Source of the DNA: JAKPBU01 sp964425695
GTDB lineage: Bacteria; Pseudomonadota; Gammaproteobacteria; Xanthomonadales; Xanthomonadaceae
DNA length: 64,000 nucleotides
Assembly: GCA_964425695.1 (NCBI GenBank)
Contig: CAYRNF010000012.1
Span: forward strand, 1-64,000
Reading direction: 5' to 3'
Shown in pieces: positions 15,784 through 24,903 of the stretch. The position numbers and the translations under genes were made by a program. The notes beneath the pieces were generated by a model. It saw only the letters and a list, made by a program, of their open reading frames with translations, was not told the origin of the DNA and searched no databases. The stretch's first letter is position 1. Every line of letters begins with the position of its first letter.

Positions 15784-16524
15784 ATGGTCGCCAGCTTCCC
15801 CGCACCCTACAGCCGGCTCGAGCGTCTCCACGACGATCTGCGCGACCGCGGCTGCGTGGTCCTGGCGCCGGGCGATGTCGCCGCGCTCGCAGGCGAAACG
15901 CCGGCCGGGTTGGCCGCGCTGGTCCCCGCCTGGGACGACCTGCGCCCCGACACGTACCTCAAGGACGGCGGCAGCTATCGCAAGCGCCGGCATTCCTGCT
16001 TCGTGGTCCAGGGCGACGCGGTGCAGCAGGTCGCGCACCGCGCGCACTGGCAGCCGGTGGACTACAACGCGCTGCATGGCGGCATGCGCCGCTGGTTCGA
16101 ACCGGTGCTGCCCGGCACCATCGCGCAGCGCGCATGGACCCGCCTGCTGGTGGGCATCGGTGCGGCCTGTACACGCCGCATGCCGGCACCGCGCTGGCAC
16201 GTGGAAGCGCACCAGTTCCGCATCGACACCGGCGACGGCATCGGCCGACCCACGCCCGAGGGCGCGCATCGCGACGGCGTGGACTTCGTCGCGGTGCTGC
16301 TGGTCGGGCGCACCGCGATCAAGGGCGGCGAGACCCGCGTGTTCGAAGCCGACGGTCCGGCCGGCCAGCGCTTCACCCTGTCCGAGGCGTGGTCGCTGCT
16401 GCTGCTGGACGACGCGCGCATGATCCACGAGACCACCCCGATCCAGCCGCTGGCCGAGGGCGCCTCAGGGCATCGCGACACGCTGGTGCTCACCTATCGT
16501 GCGCAGGGCTTCCAGGGCGATTGA
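15784..16524 (+). CDS. 2-oxoglutarate/Fe(II) oxygenase family protein
   Basis: A 246-residue protein of the 2OG-Fe dioxygenase group related to the biofilm-associated BsmA/L-isoleucine hydroxylase-like family. Iron ligands are suggested by HRDGVDFVAVLLVG (HxD) and a distal His in ARMIHETTPI, and the co-substrate arginine by RDTLVLTYR near the C-terminus. GGETRVFE lies between them. The ATG at 15784 is the first start after the tRNA terminator. It probably hydroxylates a free amino acid or similar small molecule; the substrate is unknown. No clear operon partner is present. Confidence 0.8.
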   Translation: MVASFPAPYSRLERLHDDLRDRGCVVLAPGDVAALAGETPAGLAALVPAWDDLRPDTYLKDGGSYRKRRHSCFVVQGDAVQQVAHRAHWQPVDYNALHGGMRRWFEPVLPGTIAQRAWTRLLVGIGAACTRRMPAPRWHVEAHQFRIDTGDGIGRPTPEGAHRDGVDFVAVLLVGRTAIKGGETRVFEADGPAGQRFTLSEAWSLLLLDDARMIHETTPIQPLAEGASGHRDTLVLTYRAQGFQGD

Positions 16525-16621
16525 ACACGGCCGGTTGGCCCCGTGCCCGGAGGTGCGCGCGCATGCGCGCGTCTCAGGGCACGCAAGCGACAGCGCGGTC
16601 CGGCCGGAGCGCGCTGCCCGG

Positions 16622-16627
16622 TAGAAT
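16622..16627 (+). promoter_or_regulatory. Candidate -10 box (TAGAAT) upstream of fumarylacetoacetase
   Basis: TAGAAT followed by CGCGGCC, 29 bases before the ATG. The same TAGAATCG word precedes scoA (44630) and, on the minus strand, etfB (43376-43381). No good -35 box is visible. Confidence 0.35.
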
Positions 16628-16656
16628 CGCGGCCTCGATCCATTCCGGGCCCCCTC

Positions 16657-17646
16657 ATGAAACTCGGTTCCCTCAAGGAAGGCGGACGCGACGGCACGCT
16701 CGTCGTGGTCTCGCGCGACCTCACGCGCGCCGTGCGCGCCACCGGCATCGCGCCCACGCTGCAGCGCGCGCTGGAGGACTGGTCCACCGCCGCGCCGCGC
16801 CTCAACGCGCTGTCCGACGCGCTCAACGATGGCACCGCCGACGGCGTGTTCGACCTGGACCATGCGCAGCTGGCCGCGCCGCTGCCGCGCGCCTACGAGT
16901 TCGTGGACGGCAGCGCCTACCTGCCGCACGTGGAGCGCGTGCGCCGTGCGCGCGGCGCGGAAGTGCCGGAGAGCTTCTACACCGATCCGCTGATGTACCA
17001 GGCGGTCAGCGCCGGGTTCCACGGTCCGCGCGATCCGGTGAAGGTGGTCAGCGAGGACTACGGCATCGACCTGGAAGCCGAGATCGTGGTGGTGACCGAC
17101 GACGTGCCGATGGCGGTGACGCCGGAGCAGGCGGCTGCGCACATCCAGCTGATCGGCCTGGTCAACGACGTGAGCCTGCGCAACCTGATTCCGGGGGAGC
17201 TGACAAAGGGCTTCGGTTTCCTGCAGAGCAAGCCGCGCTCCGCGCTGAGCCCGGTGTTCGTGACGCCCGACGAACTCGGCGACGCCTGGCGCGACAACAA
17301 GCTGCACCTGCCCCTGCTGACCCACATCAACGGCCAGTGGTTCGGCGCACCGGATGCCGGCGTGGACATGCAGTTCGATTTCTCGCAGCTGGTGGCGCAC
17401 GCCGCGAAGACCCGGCCGCTGTCGGCCGGCACGATCGTGGGCTCGGGCACCATCGCCAACCAGGACACGGCCAAGGGTGCGTCGTGCTTTGCCGAGAAGC
17501 GAACGGTGGAAACCCTGGAAACCGGCAAGCCGGTGACGCCCTTCATGAGCTTCGGCGACCTGGTGCGCATCGAGATGCTGGATGCCGAAGGCGCCAGCAT
17601 CTTCGGCGCCATCGAGCAGAGGATCGAGCGCCAGGCCGTGCCGTGA
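16657..17646 (+). CDS. Fumarylacetoacetase (FAH family)
   Basis: Cleaves fumarylacetoacetate to fumarate and acetoacetate, the last step of tyrosine/homogentisate breakdown. The 329 residues include a metal-binding SEDYGIDLEAEIVVVTDDVP core, LIGLVNDVSLRNL, and GSGTIANQD near the end, all typical of the bacterial fumarylacetoacetate hydrolase family. It is followed 45 bases later by a maleylacetoacetate isomerase homologue, which supports this specific role over other FAH-family reactions. The acetoacetate product could feed the 3-oxoacid CoA-transferase encoded near 45 kb. Confidence 0.88.
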   Translation: MKLGSLKEGGRDGTLVVVSRDLTRAVRATGIAPTLQRALEDWSTAAPRLNALSDALNDGTADGVFDLDHAQLAAPLPRAYEFVDGSAYLPHVERVRRARGAEVPESFYTDPLMYQAVSAGFHGPRDPVKVVSEDYGIDLEAEIVVVTDDVPMAVTPEQAAAHIQLIGLVNDVSLRNLIPGELTKGFGFLQSKPRSALSPVFVTPDELGDAWRDNKLHLPLLTHINGQWFGAPDAGVDMQFDFSQLVAHAAKTRPLSAGTIVGSGTIANQDTAKGASCFAEKRTVETLETGKPVTPFMSFGDLVRIEMLDAEGASIFGAIEQRIERQAVP

Positions 17647-17691
17647 CCGGCGCGCACCGGCAAGCGACGGGCGGCAGCCAAGGCGAGGCGC

Positions 17692-18405
17692 ATGGCGGAT
17701 AACGTGGCGGGCTTCGTCGAGCCGTTGGGGAGCGGACCCGTGCACGACCATCTGGTCCTGTATTCGTACTGGCGTTCCAGCGCCGCCTACCGCGTGCGCA
17801 TTGGGCTCAACCTCAAGCGGCTGGCCTACGACCTGCTTCCCGTGCACCTGCTGCGCGACGGCGGCGAGCAGCGCGCCGCGGCGTACCGCGAAATCAATCC
17901 CCAGCAGCTGGTGCCGGTGCTGCAGCACGGCCAGCGCCGGCTGAGCCAGTCGCTGGCGATCCTGGAATACCTGGACGAGATCTGGCCCGAGCATGCGCTG
18001 CTGCCGGCGACCGCGCGCGGGCGCCAGCGGGTGCGGGCTCTGGCGCAACTGGTGGCCTGCGACATCCACCCGCTCAACAACCTTCGGGTCCTGCAGTACC
18101 TGGACAACGAATGGAGCGTGCCGCAGGCCGAGCGCGACGCGTGGGCGCGGCACTGGATGGCCGAGGGCTTCGCCGCGTTCGAGCGGTTGCTGGCCGACAA
18201 CCCGGCCACCAGCGAGTTCTGCGACGGGCAGAAGCCGACCATCGCCGACTGCTGCCTGGTGCCGCAGCTGTACAACGCGCGGCGCTTTGGGCTGGACCTG
18301 GCGCCCTATCCCACGCTGGTGCGGATCGAGGCGGCGTGCCTGGCGCTGCCGGCCTTCGACGCCGCACGCCCGGAGCGCCAGCCGGACGCGCCCGCGGCGG
18401 GGTGA
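17692..18405 (+). CDS. maiA: Maleylacetoacetate isomerase (zeta-class GST)
   Basis: Glutathione-dependent cis-trans isomerase that makes fumarylacetoacetate for the enzyme encoded upstream. The zeta signature YSYWRSSAAYRVRI and the segment INPQQLVPVL with SQSLAILEYLDE are clear; the C-terminal domain has CDIHPLNNLRVLQYL. The canonical SSCSWRVRI has Ala in place of Cys here, as in many bacterial members. The ATG at 17692 gives 237 residues, about 20 more than typical; a GTG at 17740 would give the usual N-terminus. Confidence 0.9.
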   Translation: MADNVAGFVEPLGSGPVHDHLVLYSYWRSSAAYRVRIGLNLKRLAYDLLPVHLLRDGGEQRAAAYREINPQQLVPVLQHGQRRLSQSLAILEYLDEIWPEHALLPATARGRQRVRALAQLVACDIHPLNNLRVLQYLDNEWSVPQAERDAWARHWMAEGFAAFERLLADNPATSEFCDGQKPTIADCCLVPQLYNARRFGLDLAPYPTLVRIEAACLALPAFDAARPERQPDAPAAG

Positions 18406-18430
18406 ACGGCGCGCGGCGATGGACCCGCCG

Positions 18431-19549
18431 CTAGATGGTCGAAGTCGGGGAAGCGAACACGTCGGCGTACGGATCGTGCTCCGCACCGGCGCCTTCCGAG
18501 AACCGGAACTTCAGCGCCAGCCCGTCGCGCGAATCGGCCGCGTTGAGTGCTTCCTCGCGGCCGATCCTGCCGGTCTTGTAGAGCCGGAACAGGCACTGGT
18601 CGAAACTCTCCATGCCTTCCTGCAGCGAGCCTTCCATCGCCTGCTTGATCTCGTGCACCTGGCCGCGGCGCAGCAGGTCGCGGATCAGCGGCGTGTTCAC
18701 CAGCACCTCGGTGGCCGGCATGCGCCGGCCGTCGGTGCCCACCACCAGGCGCTGCGACACCACGGCCTTCAGGTTGAGCGCCAGGTTCATCAGCACGTTC
18801 TTGTGCGCGCTTTCCGGGAAGAAGTTGAGGATGCGCTCGATGGTCTGGTCGGCATTGTTCGAGTGCAGCGTGGCCAGGCAGATATGCCCGGTCTCGGCGA
18901 AGGCAATGGCCGCCTCCATGGTGGTGGCGTCGAGGATCTCGCCGATCAGGATCACGTCCGGCGCCTCGCGCATCGCGTTCTTCAGCGCGTTGTGGAACGC
19001 GTGCGTGTCCAGGCCCACCTCGCGCTGGTTGACCAGCGATTTCTTGTGGCGGTGCAGGTATTCGATCGGATCCTCGATGGTGAGGATGTGGCCGGCGCTG
19101 GTGGTGTTGCGGTAGTCGATCATCGACGCAAGCGTGGTGGACTTGCCCGAACCGGTCGAGCCCACGATCAGCACCAGCCCGCGCTGGGCCATGATGATTT
19201 CCTTCAGCACCTGCGGCAGCTGCAGCTCCTCGATGCTGGGGATCACGCTGCGGATCGCGCGGATCACCATGCCCACTTCCCCGCGCTGCTTGAACACGTT
19301 GACGCGGAAGCGCCCGGCCTGGCTCGCTGAGTGCGCCATGTTCATCTCGAAGTCGCGCTCAAACTGCGCGATCTGGGCCTCGTCCATCAGCGAGTAGGCG
19401 ATCTTGCGCACCATGCCCGGCGGCAGCGGCGATTCGCCCAGGGGGTAGAGCTTGCCTTCGACCTTGATATGCACCGGCGCGCCCGTGGTCAGGAACATGT
19501 CCGACGCGTTCTTGTCGTTCATCAGCTGCAGGAAGTAGCCGATATCCAT
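18431..19549 (-). CDS. pilU: Type IV pilus retraction ATPase PilU
   Basis: Cytoplasmic hexameric ATPase that helps PilT retract type IV pili for twitching motility. The 372 residues contain the Walker A GSTGSGKST at 130-138, the Asp box LTIEDPIEYLH and the Walker B region DVILIGEILD, then a His box AFAETGHICLATLHSNNADQ. The Arg found in the PilT GEMRD/GEIRD motif is Leu here. The FFPESA segment and C-terminal tail fit PilU. PilT is not in this window. The start is an ATG with an upstream AAGAGGA. Confidence 0.92.
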   Translation of the reverse strand: MDIGYFLQLMNDKNASDMFLTTGAPVHIKVEGKLYPLGESPLPPGMVRKIAYSLMDEAQIAQFERDFEMNMAHSASQAGRFRVNVFKQRGEVGMVIRAIRSVIPSIEELQLPQVLKEIIMAQRGLVLIVGSTGSGKSTTLASMIDYRNTTSAGHILTIEDPIEYLHRHKKSLVNQREVGLDTHAFHNALKNAMREAPDVILIGEILDATTMEAAIAFAETGHICLATLHSNNADQTIERILNFFPESAHKNVLMNLALNLKAVVSQRLVVGTDGRRMPATEVLVNTPLIRDLLRRGQVHEIKQAMEGSLQEGMESFDQCLFRLYKTGRIGREEALNAADSRDGLALKFRFSEGAGAEHDPYADVFASPTSTI

Positions 19550-19642
19550 TCATCGATCCTCTTGGAAAACCCGGCTACCGTTGCGGGCCATGCGCCGGCT
19601 GATGACAATGGCCGCGCGCCCCCACACACGGCCAGCCGAGAT

Positions 19643-20572
19643 ATGTCCAGAAGCTTCGCACAATTCCCCAGGGCGCTGAACGCCTGCCTGGTCGCGCTGG
19701 CACTGGCCGGCTGCGCCACGCTGCCGCCCCCTACGGCGGAGCTGTCCACGGCGCAGCAGGCCCTGAACCGCGCCCAGAACGCCGACGCCAGCCAGCACGC
19801 GCCCACGCCCCTGCAGCAGGGCCAGGAAGCCCTGACCCGTGCGCAGGCCGCGATGTCCGCCGGCCGCGAGGACGACGCGCGCGCGCTGGCACTGGCCGCG
19901 GCCGCGGATGCCGACTTGGCCTACGCCATGAGCCGGGCCGCCACCACGGCGCAGGAATACGCCCAGCGCCGCGGTGAAGTCGCCGAGTTGCGCCAGCGCC
20001 TGCAGGTCGACGACGGCCCCCTGCCGCCGGCGCTGCCGACACCCGAATCGGCCCAGATCGCACCCGGCGCGGAGGCGCTGCGCCTGCAGCAGCTGGATGC
20101 CGACGCCAGCCTGTCCGGCTTGGCCGCCTACGAGCGGCTGCAGGCACGCCAGGCGCTGGCGACCCTGCTGGAAGCCAGCAAGCGCCAGCGCGCCGGCGCC
20201 CAGTACGTGGCCAGCCGGCGTATCGCCGTGGCCGAGCTGGCCGCCCGCACCGAAGCCCTGCGCCGCGAGACCGACCGCATGGACCGCGACCGCAGCGACC
20301 TGCTGGTGGAAGCCAGCCGCCAGGAAGCCGAACGTGCGCGCCAGGAAGCCGAACGCCTGCGCGTGGAAGCGCAGATCCAGGCCGAGGAGGCGCAGCGTCT
20401 TCGCGCCGAAGCCGAGGCAGCGGCGCTCGCCCGCCAGCAGGCCGAAGACCTGATCATCGACGTGGGCGGGGCCGAGGCCGAACGCCTCAAGGCCGCCCGC
20501 GCCCGCGAGGCAGAGCTGGCCCGGCAGGAAGCCGAACTGATGTCCGAGCAGGCCGAGTCGGACGACCCGTAA
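19643..20572 (+). CDS. DUF4398-type lipoprotein with coiled coil
   Basis: A 309-residue predicted lipoprotein. The N-terminus has a lipobox ending LALAGC (Cys24). The mature part begins with a DUF4398-like Ala/Gln-rich helical region (about 30-115) and continues as a long Glu/Ala/Arg coiled coil, including repeated RQEAERARQEAERLR-type units at about 225-300. Related proteins in other bacteria end in an OmpA-type peptidoglycan-binding domain; none is present here. It is divergent from pilU. Role unknown; an envelope scaffold is likely. Confidence 0.8.
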   Translation: MSRSFAQFPRALNACLVALALAGCATLPPPTAELSTAQQALNRAQNADASQHAPTPLQQGQEALTRAQAAMSAGREDDARALALAAAADADLAYAMSRAATTAQEYAQRRGEVAELRQRLQVDDGPLPPALPTPESAQIAPGAEALRLQQLDADASLSGLAAYERLQARQALATLLEASKRQRAGAQYVASRRIAVAELAARTEALRRETDRMDRDRSDLLVEASRQEAERARQEAERLRVEAQIQAEEAQRLRAEAEAAALARQQAEDLIIDVGGAEAERLKAARAREAELARQEAELMSEQAESDDP

Positions 20573-20633
20573 GCGGCGGCGCATCGCCCGCCCGCGCCGC
20601 GCCGCGCGGCGGCTTCACGCTATTAATGTTTCG

Positions 20634-20639
20634 TAAAAT
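20634..20639 (+). promoter_or_regulatory. Candidate -10 box (TAAAAT) of a structured RNA
   Basis: TAAAAT lies in a short AT-rich island (about 20618-20645) within otherwise very GC-rich sequence, just ahead of the nested inverted repeats at 20701-20824. Confidence 0.35.
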
Positions 20640-20644
20640 CAAAG

Positions 20645-20870
20645 GCTTGGATCTGGACGGCGCTGCCTGGGCCCGCGCCATGGGCGGTTGCCGGACGCGC
20701 CTTGCGGTCGTCCGGGGGGAGGAGTAGGGTCGGATACCCAGGCGGGTTCTTTCCCCCACCGCCTGGGCCAGCGAGAGGCCCGGATGATCCCAAGCCCACA
20801 ACTCCAGGAATCCGCCGCCGCAAGCAAGGCTTGCGGGGACGCTTCGAAGGAGGCCTCCCCGCTGGTTCAC
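20645..20870 (+). ncRNA. Candidate structured non-coding RNA or long leader
   Basis: The 378-base gap between the lipoprotein gene and the DUF465 gene holds helices that nest in order: CTTGCGG (20701-20707) with CCGCAAG (20818-20824); GGAGT (20721-20725) with ACTCC (20801-20805); GGGTC (20727-20731) with GATCC (20786-20790, one wobble pair); and a perfect 9-bp hairpin 20737-20745/20759-20767. Further hairpins follow (CAAGC/GCTTG at 20821-20833; GCGGGGA/TCCCCGC at 20833-20862). No convincing coding frame is present. It could be an independent small RNA or the leader of the DUF465 gene. A 6S-like hairpin came to mind but I could not match the 6S core. Confidence 0.4.
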
Positions 20871-20950
20871 GAGCAAGTCGCAAGTCCACCCGCAACGCCC
20901 TGTGCCGACAACGGCCGGGGCGTTCGCATTTGAAGCCGAAGGAGGCATCC

Positions 20951-21169
20951 ATGTTCGAAGGGCGACCGCAGGCCGAACTCGATGAAATCATGAAGGCCAA
21001 CAGCGAGTTCCGGCAGCTGTACTACCGGCACAAGGAACTCGACAAGCAGGTCCTCGACGCCGAACTGGGCGTGCTGCCCATAGACGACAGCACCCTGTCG
21101 CAGATGAAGCGCGAGAAACTCGCCGCGAAGGACCGCCTCACCCGGATGTACGACACCATCCAGCACTAG
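20951..21169 (+). CDS. DUF465 (YdcH-like) small protein
   Basis: A 72-residue charged helical protein of the DUF465 family. LYYRHKELDKQVLDAE and the late MKREKLAAKDRL segment are diagnostic. Family members are short antiparallel coiled coils of unclear function. A strong ribosome-binding site (GAAGGAGG) precedes the ATG at 20951. Confidence 0.88.
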   Translation: MFEGRPQAELDEIMKANSEFRQLYYRHKELDKQVLDAELGVLPIDDSTLSQMKREKLAAKDRLTRMYDTIQH

Positions 21170-21309
21170 CGCTCGCCACCACCTGCCGGTCGGCCGCCAT
21201 GGCCGACCCGCCAGGTCCGACAGCGCGGGCTGCGGCGGCCATCCTCGTCGGCCGTCGCCGCCCGCGGTTGTCGCCACCGTACCGCGGCTCGCGCTTCCGT
21301 AGCCCCTGC

Positions 21310-21315
21310 GATAAT
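21310..21315 (+). promoter_or_regulatory. Candidate -10 box upstream of cystathionine beta-synthase
   Basis: GATAAT followed by GCCGGCC, 37 bases before the ATG at 21353. No convincing -35 box is visible. Confidence 0.3.
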
Positions 21316-21352
21316 GCCGGCCTTCGCCGCGCCGGCGCAGCCACGTGATCGC

Positions 21353-22723
<1,371 letters not shown>

Positions 22724-22749
22724 CGCATCGCGCGCTGCAGGCCGGGTGC

Positions 22750-22755
22750 TAAAAT
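22750..22755 (+). promoter_or_regulatory. Candidate -10 box upstream of cystathionine gamma-lyase
   Basis: TAAAAT followed by CCCGCGG, 26 bases before the ATG at 22782. Suggests a separate start for the second transsulfuration gene. No good -35 box is visible. Confidence 0.3.
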
Positions 22756-22781
22756 CCCGCGGTTGCGCCAGGACGAAAAAC

Positions 22782-23963
22782 ATGAACGAAAACAACGGCG
22801 ACGCCGCGAGCGACGCGTCGCGATGGGGCATCGGCACGGTGGCCATCCACGGCGGGCAGTCGCCCGATCCGAGCACCGGCGCGGTCATGCCGCCCATCTA
22901 CGCCACGTCCACCTATGCGCAGTCCAGCCCCGGCGTCCACCAGGGCTTCGAGTACTCGCGCACCCATAATCCCACCCGATTCGCCTACGAGCGCTGCGTG
23001 GCCGCGCTGGAAGGCGGGACGCGGGGCTTCGCATTCGCTTCCGGCCTGGCGGCGACCGCGACGGTGCTGGATCTCCTGGACACCGGCAGCCACGTGATCG
23101 CCATGGACGATCTGTATGGCGGCAGCTACCGGCTGTTCGAACGCGTCCGCCGCCGCTCGGCGGGCCTGGATTTCAGCTTCGTCGACTTGACCGACCCGGC
23201 GGCGTTCGAGGCCGCGATCCGGCCCGAGACGCGGATGGTGTGGATCGAGACCCCGACCAATCCACTGCTCAAGATCGTCGACCTGGACGCGATCTGCGGG
23301 AGCGCCCGCAAGCGCGGACTGCTGTCGGTGGTCGACAACACCTTCGCTTCGCCGATCCTGCAGCGTCCGCTGCGGTTCGGCGCCGACCTGGTCATGCACT
23401 CGGCGACGAAGTTCCTCAACGGGCATTCCGACATGGTCGGCGGCATGGTGGTGGCGGGCGACAACGCGGAACTGGCCGAACAGATGACGTTCCTGCAGAA
23501 CTCCGTCGGCGCCGTGCAGGGGCCGTTCGACAGCTTCCTTGCGCTGCGCGGCCTGAAGACGCTGCCGCTGCGGATGAAGGCCCATTGCGAGAACGCCACG
23601 CGGATCGCCGAACACCTGTCCGGCCACGCGGCCGTCGCCGACGTGATCTACCCCGGCCTGGCATCGCACCCCCACCATGCCTTGGCGGCGCGACAGATGG
23701 ACGGCTTCGGCGGGATCGTGACCGTGCGCCTCAAGGGCGGCTTCGACGCCGCACGCCGGTTCTGCGAGCGCGTCGAGCTGTTCACTCTGGCCGAATCCCT
23801 CGGCGGCGTGGAGAGCCTGGTGAACCATCCCGCGGTCATGACCCACGCCTCCATCCCACCGGAGCGGCGTGCGGAACTGGGTATCGGCGACGACCTGGTG
23901 CGGTTGAGCGTGGGGGTCGAGGACGGCGGCGACCTGATCGCAGCCTTGGATGCGGCGCTGTGA
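22782..23963 (+). CDS. Cystathionine gamma-lyase / gamma-synthase family enzyme
   Basis: PLP enzyme of the Cys/Met metabolism family, 393 residues. Landmarks are the EYSRTHNPTR substrate region, DDLYGGSYRLFERV, WIETPTNP, VVDNTFASP and the PLP lysine in HSATKFLNGHSD. Next to cystathionine beta-synthase it most likely acts as the gamma-lyase releasing cysteine; gamma-synthase (MetB) cannot be excluded, and the Xanthomonas homologue bordering the LPS locus is named metB. It marks the left edge of the glycan locus. Confidence 0.9.
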   Translation: MNENNGDAASDASRWGIGTVAIHGGQSPDPSTGAVMPPIYATSTYAQSSPGVHQGFEYSRTHNPTRFAYERCVAALEGGTRGFAFASGLAATATVLDLLDTGSHVIAMDDLYGGSYRLFERVRRRSAGLDFSFVDLTDPAAFEAAIRPETRMVWIETPTNPLLKIVDLDAICGSARKRGLLSVVDNTFASPILQRPLRFGADLVMHSATKFLNGHSDMVGGMVVAGDNAELAEQMTFLQNSVGAVQGPFDSFLALRGLKTLPLRMKAHCENATRIAEHLSGHAAVADVIYPGLASHPHHALAARQMDGFGGIVTVRLKGGFDAARRFCERVELFTLAESLGGVESLVNHPAVMTHASIPPERRAELGIGDDLVRLSVGVEDGGDLIAALDAAL

Positions 23964-24048
23964 GCTGCGCTCGTCCGCGTTCCGCGTCACGCACGCGCCG
24001 TCTTGCACCGTCGCTCGCCCCGGGCGTAGACACGGAGCGCAAAAGGGC

Positions 24049-24903
24049 GTGGGCGCAACGTTGAGCGAGATCGATGCGATCGTGGGACTGCTGCTGACAG
24101 GCGTGGCTCCGGGAGGGCATGCCCCGACGGCACGGTGGCGACGGCAAGGCGAGGCCTACGACGAACAGCGTATCGGGGCGGCCCGGGTGGACATGCACGG
24201 GACCGCGGCTGAACTCACCTTTCAGGTGCCTGCGGAACAACGCCCAGACTTCGTCTCGCTGACTGCCAGCTCCGTGCCGGGCCAGTATCGCGTTTCAAGT
24301 GTGCGCGCGAACGGATCCGAGATCAGCGACTTCGCAGCACGCATCATGGGAATGGACGGAAGCCGCGTGGAGGCTGGTGCGGCCAGCGTTCTGGTCGCTC
24401 ACGTCCGGCAAGCGCCCCGGATCGAGCTGGACATGCGCGGACTGGATTGCGAAACGCTGCAGATGCGCACTGAGCGCGAGGACGGCCACATCGAGCGCGA
24501 CGCGATCGTCGGCGCTATCGCGGAGGTGGCACGCAATCAGGCGCGCGCCGAAACGCGTGCGATCGAGGCGCAGCTGTCGCTCGGCCTGCAGCTGGACGCG
24601 CTGCAGCAACAGCTGCGAGCGACGCACGTCGCGCTGATCGATGCGATTTCACTGGAGGCGCAGCGCACGAATGCCGGTATCGATCGGCTCGAAACGTCCA
24701 CCGCGCGCGACGCAGTGCGCGCGGGTGAGCTCGAGCAAGGGATCCGGAACCTGGCGGAGTCCCTGCGCCAGGTCGAACAGGCCCAGCGCCAGCAGTTTGC
24801 CCAGATCGAAGCGCACGGAGCGGTACTCGCGCGCGTTGCGAACGGAATCGAGAACGTCTTCTGGCGTCGCTGGATCGCGCGTCTGCGGAGGCTTCCCAGA
24901 TGA
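24049..24903 (+). CDS. Glycan-locus protein with N-terminal beta domain and coiled coil
   Basis: I do not recognise a named family. With the GTG at 24049 (a TTG at 24061 is possible) it has 284 residues. Residues about 30-140 look like a beta-rich domain (strands such as AELTFQVP and ASVLVAHV), similar in style to the N-terminal parts of the next two proteins. Residues about 150-265 are a long heptad-rich coiled coil, and the C-terminus is basic (WRRWIARLRRLPR). No signal peptide or membrane segment is seen. The stop overlaps the next start (ATGA), so it is the first gene of the operon. A partner or length-controlling scaffold for the glycosyltransferases is a guess. Confidence 0.6.
   Translation: MGATLSEIDAIVGLLLTGVAPGGHAPTARWRRQGEAYDEQRIGAARVDMHGTAAELTFQVPAEQRPDFVSLTASSVPGQYRVSSVRANGSEISDFAARIMGMDGSRVEAGAASVLVAHVRQAPRIELDMRGLDCETLQMRTEREDGHIERDAIVGAIAEVARNQARAETRAIEAQLSLGLQLDALQQQLRATHVALIDAISLEAQRTNAGIDRLETSTARDAVRAGELEQGIRNLAESLRQVEQAQRQQFAQIEAHGAVLARVANGIENVFWRRWIARLRRLPR

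Noticed and set aside
20645..20870. 6S RNA, 4.5S RNA, tmRNA or RNase P identity for the structured gap
   Set aside because: None of the conserved core sequences of these RNAs that I know could be matched; kept only as an unassigned candidate RNA.
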